Shown piece after piece: positions 1 to 12,778 of a stretch of 64,000 bases of DNA. The stretch spans positions 57,048,444 to 57,112,443 of the forward strand of contig NW_026623067.1 of NCBI RefSeq assembly GCF_023065955.2, given 5' to 3'. The translations under genes were made by a program, and so were the position numbers. The stretch comes from Ursus arctos. Taxonomy: Eukaryota; Chordata; Mammalia; Carnivora; Ursidae. The stretch's first letter is position 1. The number at the start of each line of letters is the position of its first letter. The notes under the pieces were generated by a model. The model was not told the origin of the DNA and did no database searches. It saw only the letters and a program-made list of their open reading frames with translations.

Positions 1-889
1 TAAGGAATTAATTTACCTATTACTGCTCTTCTACTCTTGGACTGGTTTTCACAACCTTGGCAAGCCAGAGTTACAACACAACAGAGATTATGCCTTGAGT
101 CCTCCGTTGGTTCAGTGCCCACCAGCCTCTGTCTGGCTGGACTCAATAACTAAGGAGTGTGAAAACCTACTGAAGATAAAGTGAACTACTCAAAAAAGAA
201 GCTGCCAAGCACAGCTCATGGCTCTGATCTACACTTGGGGCAGAATCTCAGAGGAAGGAAAAACGTATCTATACAGGGCATGCCACCTATCCAAGCCTAG
301 GAAGTAAAGGAAAAGAACAACAGAGGCAATGTCTTTGCTGCTGAGCAAGCTGCTGTCCCAGCCTGTAATCTCTGCCCATCCACCTGCCACACTGCCTACC
401 CCCCAGAAGCCAAGAACCCTCTTTTCCATCTTTTATGCACTACTAGTAACCCAAAAAGACTTTAAGGCTGAAAGCTCCCATTCCTGCCCGCAACCCAGAT
501 GGAACCATAAGCCCTTTCACAACCTGGACAAAGCAGCTGATGGCAACCACATGACAGCAAAGGACCACTGAGTTAATGGAATATCTATGAAAACAAATAT
601 ATAATAGTTTTTTTTCAAGTTAAAAAAATTGTGAATACAACCAATAACTGCGTCTTAGGATCCTATGTTAAGCTAGGCTCAAAAAATGAGGGAAAGGCAT
701 AGCTGTTGCTATGGCGACCACATTATTTGATCATCTCTAGGATTTCCCATAATCCCATGCAAGTCTAGAAAAGTCTAATTTATTAGCAATATTTGTACTA
801 ACTACATTTTTAGGAATGAATGAATGAGTACCTATAAAAGGGTGCAACATACTGAGAAGCTTGTTTTTGAATATTTAGATCTTTTTAAA

Positions 890-1134
890 TTTAATTTTTA
901 AATTTTTTTAAAGATTTCATTTATTTTATTTTCTAAGATTTTATTTATTTGAGAGAAAGAAAGAGAGTGAGCATGAAAAGGGAGAGGGAGAAAAAGAGGG
1001 AGACAGAGAATCTCAAGCAGACTCCCCGTTGAGAGTGTAATCCAACATGAGGCTCGATCTCACGACTCTGAGATCATGACCCGAGCCAAAACCGAGAGTC
1101 AAATGCTCAACCGACGGAGCCACCCAGGCGCCTC
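890..1134 (-). mobile_element. can-SINE (older SINEC), minus
   Basis: The tRNA-derived head is seen in reverse, ending GAGCCACCCAGGCGCC; it is preceded by an A/T-rich tail and GA-rich linker. Flanking direct repeats TAGATCTTTTTAAA occur at 876-889 and 1135-1148. It is considerably diverged. Confidence 0.85.
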
Positions 1135-2046
1135 TAGATCTTTTTAAAATCATACTGAAGGGAAACTGCCTTTTCCTGAATCAGTTTGTGCAAAATCTTC
1201 ATCTAACTGTAACTGAGAATGAGGATAAGGGTCAAAATAAATAATAGCATCATTAATTAAAAAGTTACTGAACACTTCCTATGTGCATTATCCTTAGTAC
1301 TTTATATACACTTTTCCGTTTTTACAGAGTAGGAAATTGAAAACTGAAAAGGATAAAAATCTAGCCTGAGAGTGTGCAATAAAGCCAACACAGGTGGTTT
1401 TTATTTTTACTACAGTGTTTGAAAAAGACTACTGGTTGCTGTTGAGCATCAGTAGTTAGCTTCATTTAGACAGCCTGCTTTACAAAAAAATGTGTCACTC
1501 TGAACACTAGAATTACCCTTGGCACAGCAGAATGTTCATATCATGAGAGGAATGTAGAGGTGAAGACAGCAGGTTCTTATGCCAAGGTAGCCTGACAGTC
1601 TACTTTGTTGGGTGACCCACACCCTCCCCCATGCCCCACTCCAGGTCTTTTCTCTTGGGTTGTTCAGTTTTGCCAGAGAGGACTCTTCCAGGCGCCTCCC
1701 TGACAGGGATAATAATCCTTTCATCCCCAAGTCCAGAGTCCTTCTGGTTCAGTCGCTCCAGAAAGAAAGCTACCAGTCTTCTTCTAGGGTTGGAGAGAAA
1801 CAATCTGGGTATTTCCCCACTTCTTATGAAAACTTTCAGTCGATCCTCTTACCTCGCTGCTTTTTCTTTATGAGCCCTTCTAGGGTCCTGTGGTATGGGT
1901 GCTCTTGCAGCCGAGTTTCTCTCCTGCCAGCTTCAGTGGTAGCTTTCTCTTTCTGCTAAGTGTGTTACCTCTTGTCCATCTATTTTATAACTTTCAAAAT
2001 TTCGATCCTGTTGTCTCTCCTTCTGTTCTTTTTATTTTGTAGATTT

Positions 2047-2051
2047 CTTTT

Positions 2052-2103
<52 letters not shown>

Positions 2104-2106
2104 TTT
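2047..2106. repeat. (CTTT)n microsatellite
   Basis: An almost pure tandem CTTT tract of about 14 units sits in otherwise ordinary intron sequence. It is likely length-polymorphic. Confidence 0.95.
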
Positions 2107-3949
2107 TAACTTTTATTGTCATGTTTGTGGAAGTTTTATAAGGGAATGGAGCTAAGAACTTATGTTCAATCTGTCACGTTTAATCAGAAGACTTCCATAA
2201 GCCATTTGATCTCTGTGAACTAGTCAACGGATTGTACAATAACCTGAAAGCAATGACTGAAAAAAAAATGTACTTCAAATACTCAAATGTATTTCAGCAG
2301 GAATATCCTCTGCTTAAAGAAGAACACATCTTGAGGAGACACTTAACTCTCTGGATTTCCACTTCAGTAAATTACAAAACTAAAGGCTAGATCAGAGAAC
2401 AGTCCTTTAATAGCCTCATTAATTCTAATATCCTTCAACAAAGGCCCAAAATAAATCACAGTGCTATAACTTGAATTATTTATTCAATCTAAAATACTTT
2501 ATTGAAAGCATCTGTGCACATGTATGCTAAGTGTTAAAAAATATTAAGACATGGTCCCTAAATTGTAATATTCTCTCTTTTTTTCTGGGGGAGAAAAGGA
2601 TAATCACATGTAACAACATTATTCAGGGTTACTCGAAAAAGGAAACAAAGGTAAATCAAACTTGGCAAATTCTTTTTTTAGAAGGCAGAAAATTCAGAAG
2701 GAGGTAGAAAATTCAGAAGGTAGAAAATTATGCAATATTGCAACAATGTCTTAAAAGATGAAACTTCATTCATATTCATAGAACTTTCTCTGCTCTGATG
2801 ATTTAAAAAAAAAATGTCTTCTCTATATGTGAAGGGTCAAGAAGCTAGGGGAATGGATCTCACAAAATTATGAAACCAGTACAACAGGAATGATCTAACT
2901 CAGGCTGAAGCACCAAGGCACTTCTGTGTCAACTTCCTGTAGCAGGTCTGCACACACCACCTGACAAATTAGGCAGCCCACCTGATGCCACAGCCCAGCT
3001 TCCCGTCATATCGACATAGATAGAGATCTCTATATATCAGAAGGGAGGGGGAAAAAGAGAGGGAATAGGGGAAAGGGGGAATACAATAACCACCTGTACT
3101 TATTATCCGTAGGGTTAAAACAAAGTTAACACCATTTTCCCTACTCCTGGAACTCTACATGGACCCCCTTACTTAATACATAAGGAGGAGAGCCACAGTC
3201 TAACAAAGACAGGAAACTGTCAGACTTTAGTGAATACGGTACCGCATTAGAATGAAGAACAAGATCTCTTCCTTTGAAAACTGTGGAGACCCGCAGGCAT
3301 TATGGCACATACAACAAGACGGCACCTGATAGCACCTGATAGCACCTGCTTCCCAGTGCATCTAACTGAAATTTACATTCCTTGCAAATGCCACACAGGA
3401 TGTGACATTACACACAAGCCATGTCATCAGGTGTATTTTGCTTTGTACCAACCAATTCAAGGGATAATAAAAACCCAAAGGGTTGAGTTAAAAATTATAC
3501 TTCAGTGAATTCAGGTCTTCCCAAAAATCAGGACTGTTGCATATGTTTAATAATCTCGTGCTCTCTGGCTACCACCGTCCTTTGCTTTAGAGAAGCACCT
3601 GCCACCAAGAATGTGAAGGTCATTTTTACTCACTGAATCAAATAAATATGTGAGATTTAGTATCTCTGTAAAGAAGAGCTTATCTTTCATGCCAATAATG
3701 TAATACATTTATTGATATGCATTCGCTAAACACATATACATCTAAAATAAGGACAGCAGATGTGGACAAAGGGCTAAAGCCTATATATTAGTTTGGTACC
3801 CATCTGTCTCTGGTATGACACTCAGGACCTTCCTGTTGCCCAGGGCCATGCCTCAACAAGCTCTCCCCTCTCTAGTCACTCAGATAACAACACCAACACA
3901 ATGTGTTCAGTAACAAGAGAGTGGTCAATAGTTTTTGAACTCTAACGTT

Positions 3950-4178
3950 TTTCCAGTCACTGTGTTCACCACTTTCTAAAGATTATGTCATTTATGTGTC
4001 GGTACAGCTCTATGTAGAGTAAGTATGCTATTATCTCCATTTTACAGATGAGGAACCACAACATGATAGGGTTAGATGACTTCCACAACGTCACGCAGTA
4101 AGGATGAAACAAGGCCAGGATTTAAACCCAGACAGTCTGACTCCAGAGCTCCTGACCACTGAGCTATATTGCCTGATA
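3950..4178 (-). repeat. MIR, minus
   Basis: Shows the reverse MIR core, with TTTTACAGATGAGGAA, a diverged TCACGCAGTAAG and GGATTTAAACCCAGACAGTCTGACTCC split across neighbouring blocks in the order expected for an antisense MIR. Confidence 0.8.
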
Positions 4179-4229
4179 CTATAATCAAGTGATTTTATTT
4201 ATTTTTAAAAAATTTTATTTGTGAAAACA

Positions 4230-4326
4230 TTTTATCTTTTTAAGTAAGCTCTATGTCCAACATAGGGCTTGAACTCAGGACCCCGAGATCAAGAGTCGCA
4301 CACTCTACCAACAGAGCCAGTCACGT
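4230..4326 (-). mobile_element. can-SINE fragment, minus
   Basis: The antisense tRNA-related head is present (AGATCAAGAGTCGCACACTC, then ACAGAGCCAG). It is truncated and old, directly following the MIR. Confidence 0.7.
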
Positions 4327-4797
4327 AGATTTTAAGGTAAAATTTCTATTAATTTTCTACCAAAAAGACTGGGGCTTCTTAATGCTCCAATCAGGTTATC
4401 AACAATGACAGAGGAGGTGCTATTCCAATTAAGATTACCTTCTAGGAGAAGGAACTTTTGGCTAGAAAACTTGTCATTTTCAGAAATTAGAGTTAAATTA
4501 TTTGGTTTGAATCATACTGAATGAAAGTCATTGTTCTTTCTCTCCTGATCCTGTAATGCATTATTATAACTAGATGTTCAGCAAGCAACCCCAACCCTAG
4601 AGTTTCCACTACTATTCACTAACGACAATCAAATGTCAACATTTGCTATTACATCTCTTTAATGACCACAATGCATCAAATGAGATCACAGACAGGTATA
4701 TCTGTGTACATCTGAAATATTCCATGCATAATGGCATTATGTGTTTCATTACCATACATGTTTATACACAGACTCTCACAAAAGAAAATGCTATCAA

Positions 4798-4997
4798 GGG
4801 GCGCCTGGGTGGCACAGCGGTTAAGCGTCTGCCTTCGGCTCAGGGCGTGATCCCGGCGTTCTGGGATCGAGCCCCACATCAGGCTCCTCCTCTAAGAGCC
4901 TGCTTCTTCCTCTCCCATTCCCCCTGCTTGTGTTCCCTCTCTCGCTGGCTGTCTCTATCTCTGTCAAATAAATAAATAAAATCTTAATAAAAAAAAA
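4798..4997 (+). mobile_element. can-SINE (young SINEC), plus
   Basis: Full head starting GGGCGCCTGGGTGGCACAGC, CT-rich linker, ATAAATAAATAAAATCTT tail and poly(A). A perfect 17-bp target duplication AAAGAAAATGCTATCAA lies at 4781-4797 and 4998-5014, so the insertion is recent. It is antisense to MRPS27. Confidence 0.97.
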
Positions 4998-7289
4998 AAA
5001 GAAAATGCTATCAAATGGAATAATACGCATATTACATTTAAGAAGGAGAGCTATACCCATTCCAAAAATTTAAATACCTAAGTGTATTAATGGATGAATA
5101 GGTAAAATAAAACTTAAGGGGAGGGGTAGATAGAGACTTAAAATAAAATTTAAGAGGAGAAAGGACCCATGCTGACTTAGTGGCAAGACATCCTATTGTG
5201 AGAATATTGTAGAGCTGTTAAGGGACGCTTCTACTTACCCATTCAACCTCTTCACCTTCTTCATTATAAAAAAGTGAGCTTGCAATGATAAGGCAAACTC
5301 GGCCAAGAGCTCTTTGACAAGATCATTATGTAAATTATATTAACTAAGCATTCATGTATTGCCCTCTCTCTTTCCTCCCAGCTATCCAAAGGCATTTTGC
5401 ACTGTAATGGGCATGCCTGCAGAAATGCATGGGTGAGGCAGAGTGGAAGCGGTTCAGAAAGAAGCCTCATTGAGAAAGAGGAATTATTTCCATGTGTTCT
5501 TGAATTTTAGGCGTTTGCCCAAGCGAACCTTAATGAGTCTATAACAATGCTCATTTTCTCATAAAATGCCCACCAATTCTGTACTCAGCACCTCTATGCT
5601 GACTCATGCTCTGTTATCAGATCTCAAGAATAATTAGAAAACATTAAGAGACTCCTTGAAATCTAATGCATTCATCCTTTGATCATCAGAATTAATACTA
5701 TTCTTAAAAGATGCTCTGGTATGTCCTGTACAGAACCACCAGTCATGTCATTCTTGGTAACCTCAGGATTTAAAGGCAGTCCCTAAGATGATTTCCTAAA
5801 GAAATACAAATAGAAGTACAACAGAGAAGTAAGATAGATGTGCAACTATATGTCATTTACATACCACTGACAGGAAGGAAACTCAACCACCATAAGGTAT
5901 CCCATGTATATGAAACTTGGGCTTTGATTCCCTAACCCCCACCAAATGCTATTTATAATTGTAATGCATTTTGGTGGAATTTTTACATAACTGTACCCTA
6001 TTACAAATAGCTATGTGACTCTGGGAAAATCTTTTATTCCTTCTCTCTTATAGTTTGCGGCTCTGTAAATTACATTATTTTGAACAGCTCAAATAGATTA
6101 TAAGTCTATAATATAACCCTACCTTTGGAAGACCATAAATACTTATATTGTTTTTTCGCCCCACACGAAAATGACTACAGGCTCCCCCTTTCCCCGCCAC
6201 TAATAGGTCTTTCTCTTCTCTCACTCTGGGCCACTAGAGAAAAACTGACCACTATGTCTGCTACATTTACCCACAAGCCTGAAATAATTGAATCTGGCCT
6301 GGTGGTAGTTCTACTGCTCCCATGGAGATTCATGTGCACAGGTTTTATGGTTAGTCTGTTTCATAAGACCAAAATTTCATATTCTAGGCCGTGGTGGGAA
6401 GAAAATAAGAATCACTCCAAATGTAGTAGTATTTCACGTTTGTTAATATTCATTTAATGTGGTTTTAAGTGGTGGTGGTAAAGAGAAGAGATTTTAAATG
6501 GCTGTCTCAGTTGAGATGGAATTTTGTGATTATTTAGAGTAGCAGAACGCACTGCTTATTCACCCAAGGATTTGGTCTACAAGAAGGTCAAAAGACTTGG
6601 ACAGTGACTCTAAAACTCAGAGTCCCTGCCACCAAAATATCTTCAAAGTCAAGAGACTAAGACAAAGAGGTGACATCAAAGAAACCTGACCAGAGAAGCT
6701 GGTAGGGAAGCTCACGAATCTAAGTGAATGGACCTGCTGTTCCAAAACTCAGTGATGTGTACTGTGTGATATAAAGAAGCCTACTATGTTCTGATTTTTG
6801 TTTTTAGAGACTTAGCAACTAAAAGGAGATAACACATTTTCTGCTTTCTAGGATCAAGGCTGAATATGAACCATTTTGTTTTCATAATTTCAACGACCAA
6901 AAAGACTTTGGGTAGTAGAAATGTAGGTAATAAAATAGCTTACCTAGATGCAGATAATCATTGAATCCGTATCTCCAGCCCAAATATGGCCCATAGCTGC
7001 AGACCCATATATTCATTTGCTTCCTGGACATCTCCATTTGGATCTCACACAGGCTCTTCATAGGCACCATATTCAGAACTAAGCATATCTACTTTATCGT
7101 CCTCCCTCAACTACAGTTTAAACTCTCTATATTCTTAATCTTCAGTGATCTAAGATCATTTAAGATCACCCAAATTCCATGATCTGAATTCTATTACCAG
7201 ACCTCCTGAATATCTCTTAGCCTCTGTTCTACCCAGTTTAAAAGTCTAATTCCTCCAATGGCTTCTTTACAAGACTGCATTTAAAAGCC

Positions 7290-8235
7290 TTTTATTTTTT
7301 TAATTGCAAGAAACTATTTTTTCTGATATTAATGTAGTAATTTTCTTGTAATTCAATCAGTATAGAAGTACAGAGACGTAAAAATCACCTGAATCCTCAT
7401 GACCAAGAACTAGTTTTCCACTGTTTATTTGACCAATCCTCTACTCATTTAACTAATCTCCTAATACTGGGCATATTTCACTATTAAAAACAAAACTATA
7501 GCTAATTTTCTTGACCGATGTACAAATTTTTCCTTAGGCTAAATTCTTTCCAAAAGTACCAATTTAAATTCCTATCACAGTTTGTTGAGAATGTCTATTG
7601 CCATGAGAATGAATACTGGTCAACTTTTAATCATCCTCAATATGACAGGCAAAAAGTATTTCATTATGTCATTTATTTGCATCTTCTACTTAGTGGCAAG
7701 ACTGAGCATCTTTTCATATGTTTACTGGGTATTTGCCTTCCTTGTTTCTAGTACTGCCACTGTACTTCTTTTCTACTGAATAAAACTAATTATTAAGTTT
7801 ATTAGTAAACAACTAATGTTTTAATTATTCTTTCTTTTTTTGCATCATATTATTTAGATTAAGGAATGCTGTATTTTACTTTTTAAATGTTCTTATGGAC
7901 AAATCTGTTGTCTTTTACTGCATGATTTTTGACATTTATGTCATGTTCAGAAAGGTCTCTATGTGTTAAGATTACAGAAGCATTTACCTATTGTATTTTC
8001 ACATACTAAGATGGTTTCAGTTTTTAAATTTAAATCTTTAGTCACTTGGAATCTATTCTGGTATGAGGATACAGGAAAGCCTAGAGAGTATCTTCTCATT
8101 ACATATTTCTTAAGTTATATGTCCAGTCTTCCAGGCATTGATTTTTGTTTTCCCTACTATTTTATTTCTCCTTTCTATATACTGACTACTAATTTTAAGA
8201 TAATCACACATACGTTTTTGACTATGTTCTGAGTG
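7290..8235 (-). mobile_element. Old L1 fragment, probable minus orientation
   Basis: AT-rich sequence contains phrases typical of reverse-complemented L1M 3' regions (for example AGCATCTTTTCATATGTTTA and GGTATTTGCCTTCCTTG). The element is diverged, and its short open frames are not genes. Confidence 0.5.
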
Positions 8236-9280
8236 AAAAAAGGCTCCACTTAGCAACATATATCATAGAGAGAAAAGTTTATCACAATATAATCAGAAAG
8301 GGAAGAGGGCATCTCCTGTTCCTTATCCTACAAAGTTTTTTAAAAATCTATTTATCTTTTTGTGCTAGAAACAGTACAGAGATAAAATAGTTGGCCACTG
8401 AAAGAATGTGTAAAATTATTACATAATAAAATATGTATCAGATATAAAAGAATCTCATCTAATAGTGAAGTAGTCAAGTAGTCAAAATGTTATTACAAGT
8501 AATTAGATGGTTCAAAATACACATGGAATACTGAGCCGGTGTTTCCAGGGCAACAAAACACCAAGTTTCATAGTACTTTCTACAATAATTAACTAAATCA
8601 TTTACAGTTAAGTGGCACCTTCCCCATGCTTCTGAAGATTGCTACACTGGTGTGATTAAAATGTGATAAGGAAACTGTAATTTAAAAATATATATCTTTG
8701 GCTATCATACACTCATGGGAAAAAAAAACAAAAGCAAAAAACTTAGTGCAGTCTGGATGCTGTCCTGTACTTTTGTACTAGATTATGAGAGAATAATAAC
8801 AGTAGAAAAACTGAAGAAAACAAACAACGACCACTTTTCAGCAGCAATAGCTCTGATACTCATGTAGTATTTATGAAAGAATTGCTGATATATATAGTAT
8901 CCCTATCACGAAGCAAAACAAGGATTAGTCATAACTGCCCACAATTTCTTTCGTGTCCATTGCCCATTACCCTGTACACATCGGCCTTAAGACAAACAAA
9001 ACACAGATTTCATTTGTAGGCCAATTCCAGTCTGTCGGCAGTAGTCAGTATATTGCTGCATTGAGAAGTCTAGGGCTGAGTCACAACAGCTGAAATGCAT
9101 CCATGATCAAACAGTAATGTCTGTCAAGAGTAGACAACAATTAGGGAAGTACAAATGTAAGTTATCTGCCAGACCTATAAAAACACCACTCTCCTCTGCT
9201 CCTAAAATCCTTCCATTCAGCAAGTTCAAACACATATACCCATGCATGCTATACTCACTAAGTTCTAATTTGGGAAAATG

Positions 9281-9475
9281 GTATCGCGTAATGGTTAAAA
9301 ATTGGGCTTTAACTCTCTGGCCTAGCTTTGACTCCATGGACAGCTACTTCCTACCTAGCTGCGTGGGATTTTAGGCAAGCTACTTATTTTTTTCTGATTC
9401 TTGATGTCCTTATCTACAAAATGAGGAAAATAAAAGTTCCACTTTGAGGGTTTCATGGCAACTCAATCAGTAACA
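9281..9475 (+). repeat. MIR, plus
   Basis: Follows the MIR order GTAATGGTTAAAAATTGGG, a diverged core with CTAGCTGCGTGGGATTTTAG, then CTTATCTACAAAATGAGGA. Confidence 0.75.
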
Positions 9476-9984
9476 TATGATCATGTGGTCAGTACTCAGG
9501 GTATTATCACCTCTATTAAGTGACATTTTTTGTGGGGCCTGTTATCTTGTAGCATCCTCTCCCCCCCGCCTTCCAAACCCCCTCCCCAATAAAGAAACTC
9601 AGAAAAAGCATTCCAAAGCTCAGCAATAACAATGCAGCAAGCAGTAAATACTCACTAGATACTCGGCTCTGCCGAATGCTAGAGACACAAAGACAAATAT
9701 GACAAAGCCACCCCCGGACTGCTGTTGCACACTCCATTAGAAGAAAACCAAGTGTTACATGAAAATCTACACTCTAGTCAACATTGAACAAATTCTCCAT
9801 AAGGAACAAGGGTAATGAAAGCAAGTGGATGGAAGAAAAGGAGAAGAAAGTTCCAACCTGCTGATGAAAGGGGGTATGTACACTTCATAGGAATTCTCCC
9901 AGGAACAAAGTGACAGGCCTTCATGCCTGCTTCTCATAACCTGTGTGATGGAGGCAGGCATCTATACCTGTCTCTGATACCTGT

Positions 9985-10426
9985 GTGATGGCGAATTTTA
10001 TGTGCCAACTTGATTGGGCCACAGGGTATTTGATTAACATTATTTTGGTATGTCTGTGCAGGTATTCCTGGATGAGACTAACATTTCAATCAACAAACTG
10101 AAAAAAACAGATTGCCCTCCACAGTGTGGGTAGGTCTTACCTAATCTGTTAAAATCCTGAATAGAACAAAAAAGGCTGAGTGAGAGAAGATTCTCTCTTT
10201 GCCTATCTTTGAGCTGGAACATCAGTTTTCTCTTGCCTTTGGACTCATACTGGAACTAAACCACTGGCTCTCCTGGGTTTTTAGCTTGCTGGCCCACCCT
10301 GCAGATCTTGTCACTTCCCAGCCTCCATAATCACATGAACCAACTCCTTACAATAAAACAATCTCTCAATCTCTCTCCCTCTCTCGATATATGTGTATAT
10401 ATATGTTGAGATATGTGTATATATGC

Positions 10427-10471
<45 letters not shown>

Positions 10472-10521
10472 AGGATATAAATAATGTAAGAGGGCATTTT
10501 ATTAAACAGAACCAATAGGAG

Positions 10522-10559
<38 letters not shown>

Positions 10560-10635
10560 TGATATGGATGAACCTTGAAAACATTTGTGGGTGTGTGTGT
10601 ATCTCCTATCTCTGGAGAACTCAGACTAATAGAAT
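9985..10635 (+). mobile_element. Old LTR-type repeat with internal microsatellites and rearranged tail
   Basis: Starts GTGTGATGGCGAATTTTATG and follows a widespread mammalian LTR-like repeat (…CAGATTGCCCTCCACAGTGT…TTTGGACTCATACTGGAACT…), ending TCTCTGGAGAACTCAGACTA. I do not assign a family name. A TA tract (about 10418-10468) and a CA tract (10524-10558) lie near its 3' end, where the sequence is locally inverted and duplicated. Confidence 0.6.
10418..10558. repeat. (TA)n and (CA)n microsatellites
   Basis: A TA-rich tract at about 10418-10468 and a pure AC tract at 10524-10558 are separated by a short unique piece with an inverted copy of the LTR tail. Confidence 0.95.
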
Positions 10636-10904
10636 CTGTAAGTACTGACTAGAACCCCTATTTGGTTCACTCATTTTTATGACTGGGTTCACTGCATACC
10701 CCACCCCCACAAAAAACCAAAAGTAAGGTTTCTCCCCATTGCTACAAGGTACAAAGTTTCATGGTATGAAAGGCACTCTGGTTTGCAACGCCTCTTAAAA
10801 TAGCACTTCTCCTTGATCATCTCCTAGAGCTTTTCTCTATCAGTAACACAGTGAATTGAAGAACATTAGCCCATAAGGTCTTTGAGCACAGGCACTCTTC
10901 AGTA

Positions 10905-12320
10905 TTTGTTGACAGTATCCCGTCTGCGGATAATAGGAACATGAACTCAAAATGGATCAGTGATCTAAATATAAAACCTAAACCCATTAAACTCTTAGAA
11001 GAAAACATGGGGTAAATCTTCATGACACTAGATTTAGCAATGGATTCTTACATATAATTAAAAGCATGAATAACAAAAGAAAAAAACCCAGATAATTGGA
11101 AATCATCAAAATCAAACTTCTGTGCATTAAAGTGCATTGCCAAAAAGGCAAGACAACCTTCAGAGTGGGAGAAAATATTTACGAATCATATATTGATAAG
11201 GGTCTAGTACTAAGAATATATAAAGAACTCTTACAATTCAACAAGAACTCAGTTAAAAAATTGCAAAGCAGTTCAACAGACATTTCTCTAAAGAAGATAT
11301 ACAAATGACCAACAAACATATGAAAAGATGCTTAACATCTTTAGTCACTAAGGAAATGCAAATCAAAATTATAATGAGATAACATTTCATACCAACTAGG
11401 ACCACAATTATAGAGAACTGGAAAGCTGGTGAGGACGTGGAAAAAAATGGAACCCTTGTACATTGCTGGTGGGAAAGTAAAAAGGTTTACCCACTGTGGA
11501 AAATTTGGCAGAGTTTGGCAGTTCCTCAAAAAGCTAAACAGAGAAGCCTGGGTGGCTCAGTCAGTTGAGCATCCAACTCTTGATTTTGGTCATGATCTCA
11601 GGGTCCTGGCATTAAGCCCTGTGGTGGGCTCTGAGCTTGATGGCAAGTCTGCTTAAGGACTCTCTCCTTCTCTCTGCCCCTCTTCCTGATCTCACGTGCA
11701 CTCTCTCTCAAATAAATAAATCTTTAAAAAAAAAAAGCTAAAAAGAATTACCACGTGATCCAGCAATTCTACTCCTAAGTATATACCCAAAAGAAGTGAA
11801 AACAGATACTCAAATACAGGTACACACATATTTATAATGGCACTATTCACAGTAGCCAAAAGGTGCAAACAACATAACTTCAATCAACAGATGAATGGAC
11901 AAACAACTGTAGTATATTCTTACAATGGAATATTGTTCAGCCACAAAAAGGACTAAAGTGTTGATATATGCTGTAATATGGATGAACCTCGAAAACATTA
12001 TTCTAAGTGAAAGAAGTCAGACACAAAAGGTCACATATTGTATGATTCTATTTATATGAAATATACAGGATAGGTAAATCCACAGACATGAGAAGTATAG
12101 TTGCCCAGGGTTGGAGAGAGAGGGTCATGAAGAACAACTGCTTCATGGGTATAGGGTTTCCTTTGGGGGTGATGAAAATGTTTTGGAACTTCGGAGAGGT
12201 GGTTGTTGCAAAAAGTTGTGAATATACTCAATGTCACTGAATTGTTCACTTTGCTTAGTTTTGAAAAAAAAAAATAACGGTTAATTTTTGTTATGTAAAT
12301 TTCCTTTAAAAAAAAGATAT
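10905..12320 (+). mobile_element. Old L1 3' region (ORF2 end and 3' UTR), plus
   Basis: Carries the L1 ORF2 C-terminal coding order with many breaks (ATCAAAATCAAACTTCTGTG, GGAGAAAATATTTACGAATC, ACATTGCTGGTGGGAAAGTA, CCAGCAATTCTACTCCTAAG) and an A-rich end near 12320. A can-SINE interrupts it at 11539-11731. It is inactive. Confidence 0.85.
11539..11731 (+). mobile_element. can-SINE, plus, nested in L1
   Basis: Head GAAGCCTGGGTGGCTCAG, tail CAAATAAATAAATCTTT plus poly(A). Direct repeats AAAAAGCTAAA occur at 11528-11538 and 11732-11742. L1 sequence resumes on the far side, so the SINE is younger than the L1. Confidence 0.92.
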
Positions 12321-12327
12321 ACAGTGT

Positions 12328-12778
12328 GTGATGGGTTGAATGGTATGTCCCCCAACCCCAAAATACAATGAAGTCCTAATTTCCAGTACCCATGAATGTG
12401 ACCTTATTTAGAAATAGGGCTGTGCAAATGTAATCAAGTTAAGATGAGGTCATTAGGGGACCCTTAGTCTAGTACAACTGATGTTCTTAGGAGAAGACAG
12501 ACAGACAGAAACACAGACACACAGAAAGGTATGTGATCACAGGAGGAGAGATTGGAGTGATATATCTAAAAGCCAACTCCAACAATTAATGAAAACACTA
12601 GAAGCTAAGAGAAACACATGGAACAGATTCTCCCTTAGAATCTTTAGAGAGAGCATGACCCTAGTGACACTTTCATCTCAGACTTGTAGTCAGCACTGTT
12701 AGAGAATAAATTTCTGTCATTTGAAGCTACCTAGTCTATGGCAGTTTGTTATAGCAGCCCCACGAAACTAATACACAA
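12328..12778 (+). mobile_element. MLT1-like (MaLR) LTR, plus
   Basis: Starts TGATGGGTTGAATGGTATGT, has GAATGTGACCTTATTTAGAA and ends AATAAATTTCTGTCATTTGA…TTTGTTATAGCAGCCCCACG…ACTAATACACA, as in MLT1 LTRs. It is diverged and partly rearranged internally. Confidence 0.75.

Noticed and set aside
44..167. 10-bp inverted repeat GGTTTTCACA / TGTGAAAACC
   Set aside because: Too short and too far apart to be distinguished from chance.
4643..5060. Open frames on both strands around 4.8-5.0 kb
   Set aside because: They are translations of a can-SINE, and the same peptide recurs at other SINE copies.
10311..10584. Tyr/Ile and Val/Cys repeat proteins
   Set aside because: Translations of TA and CA microsatellites.
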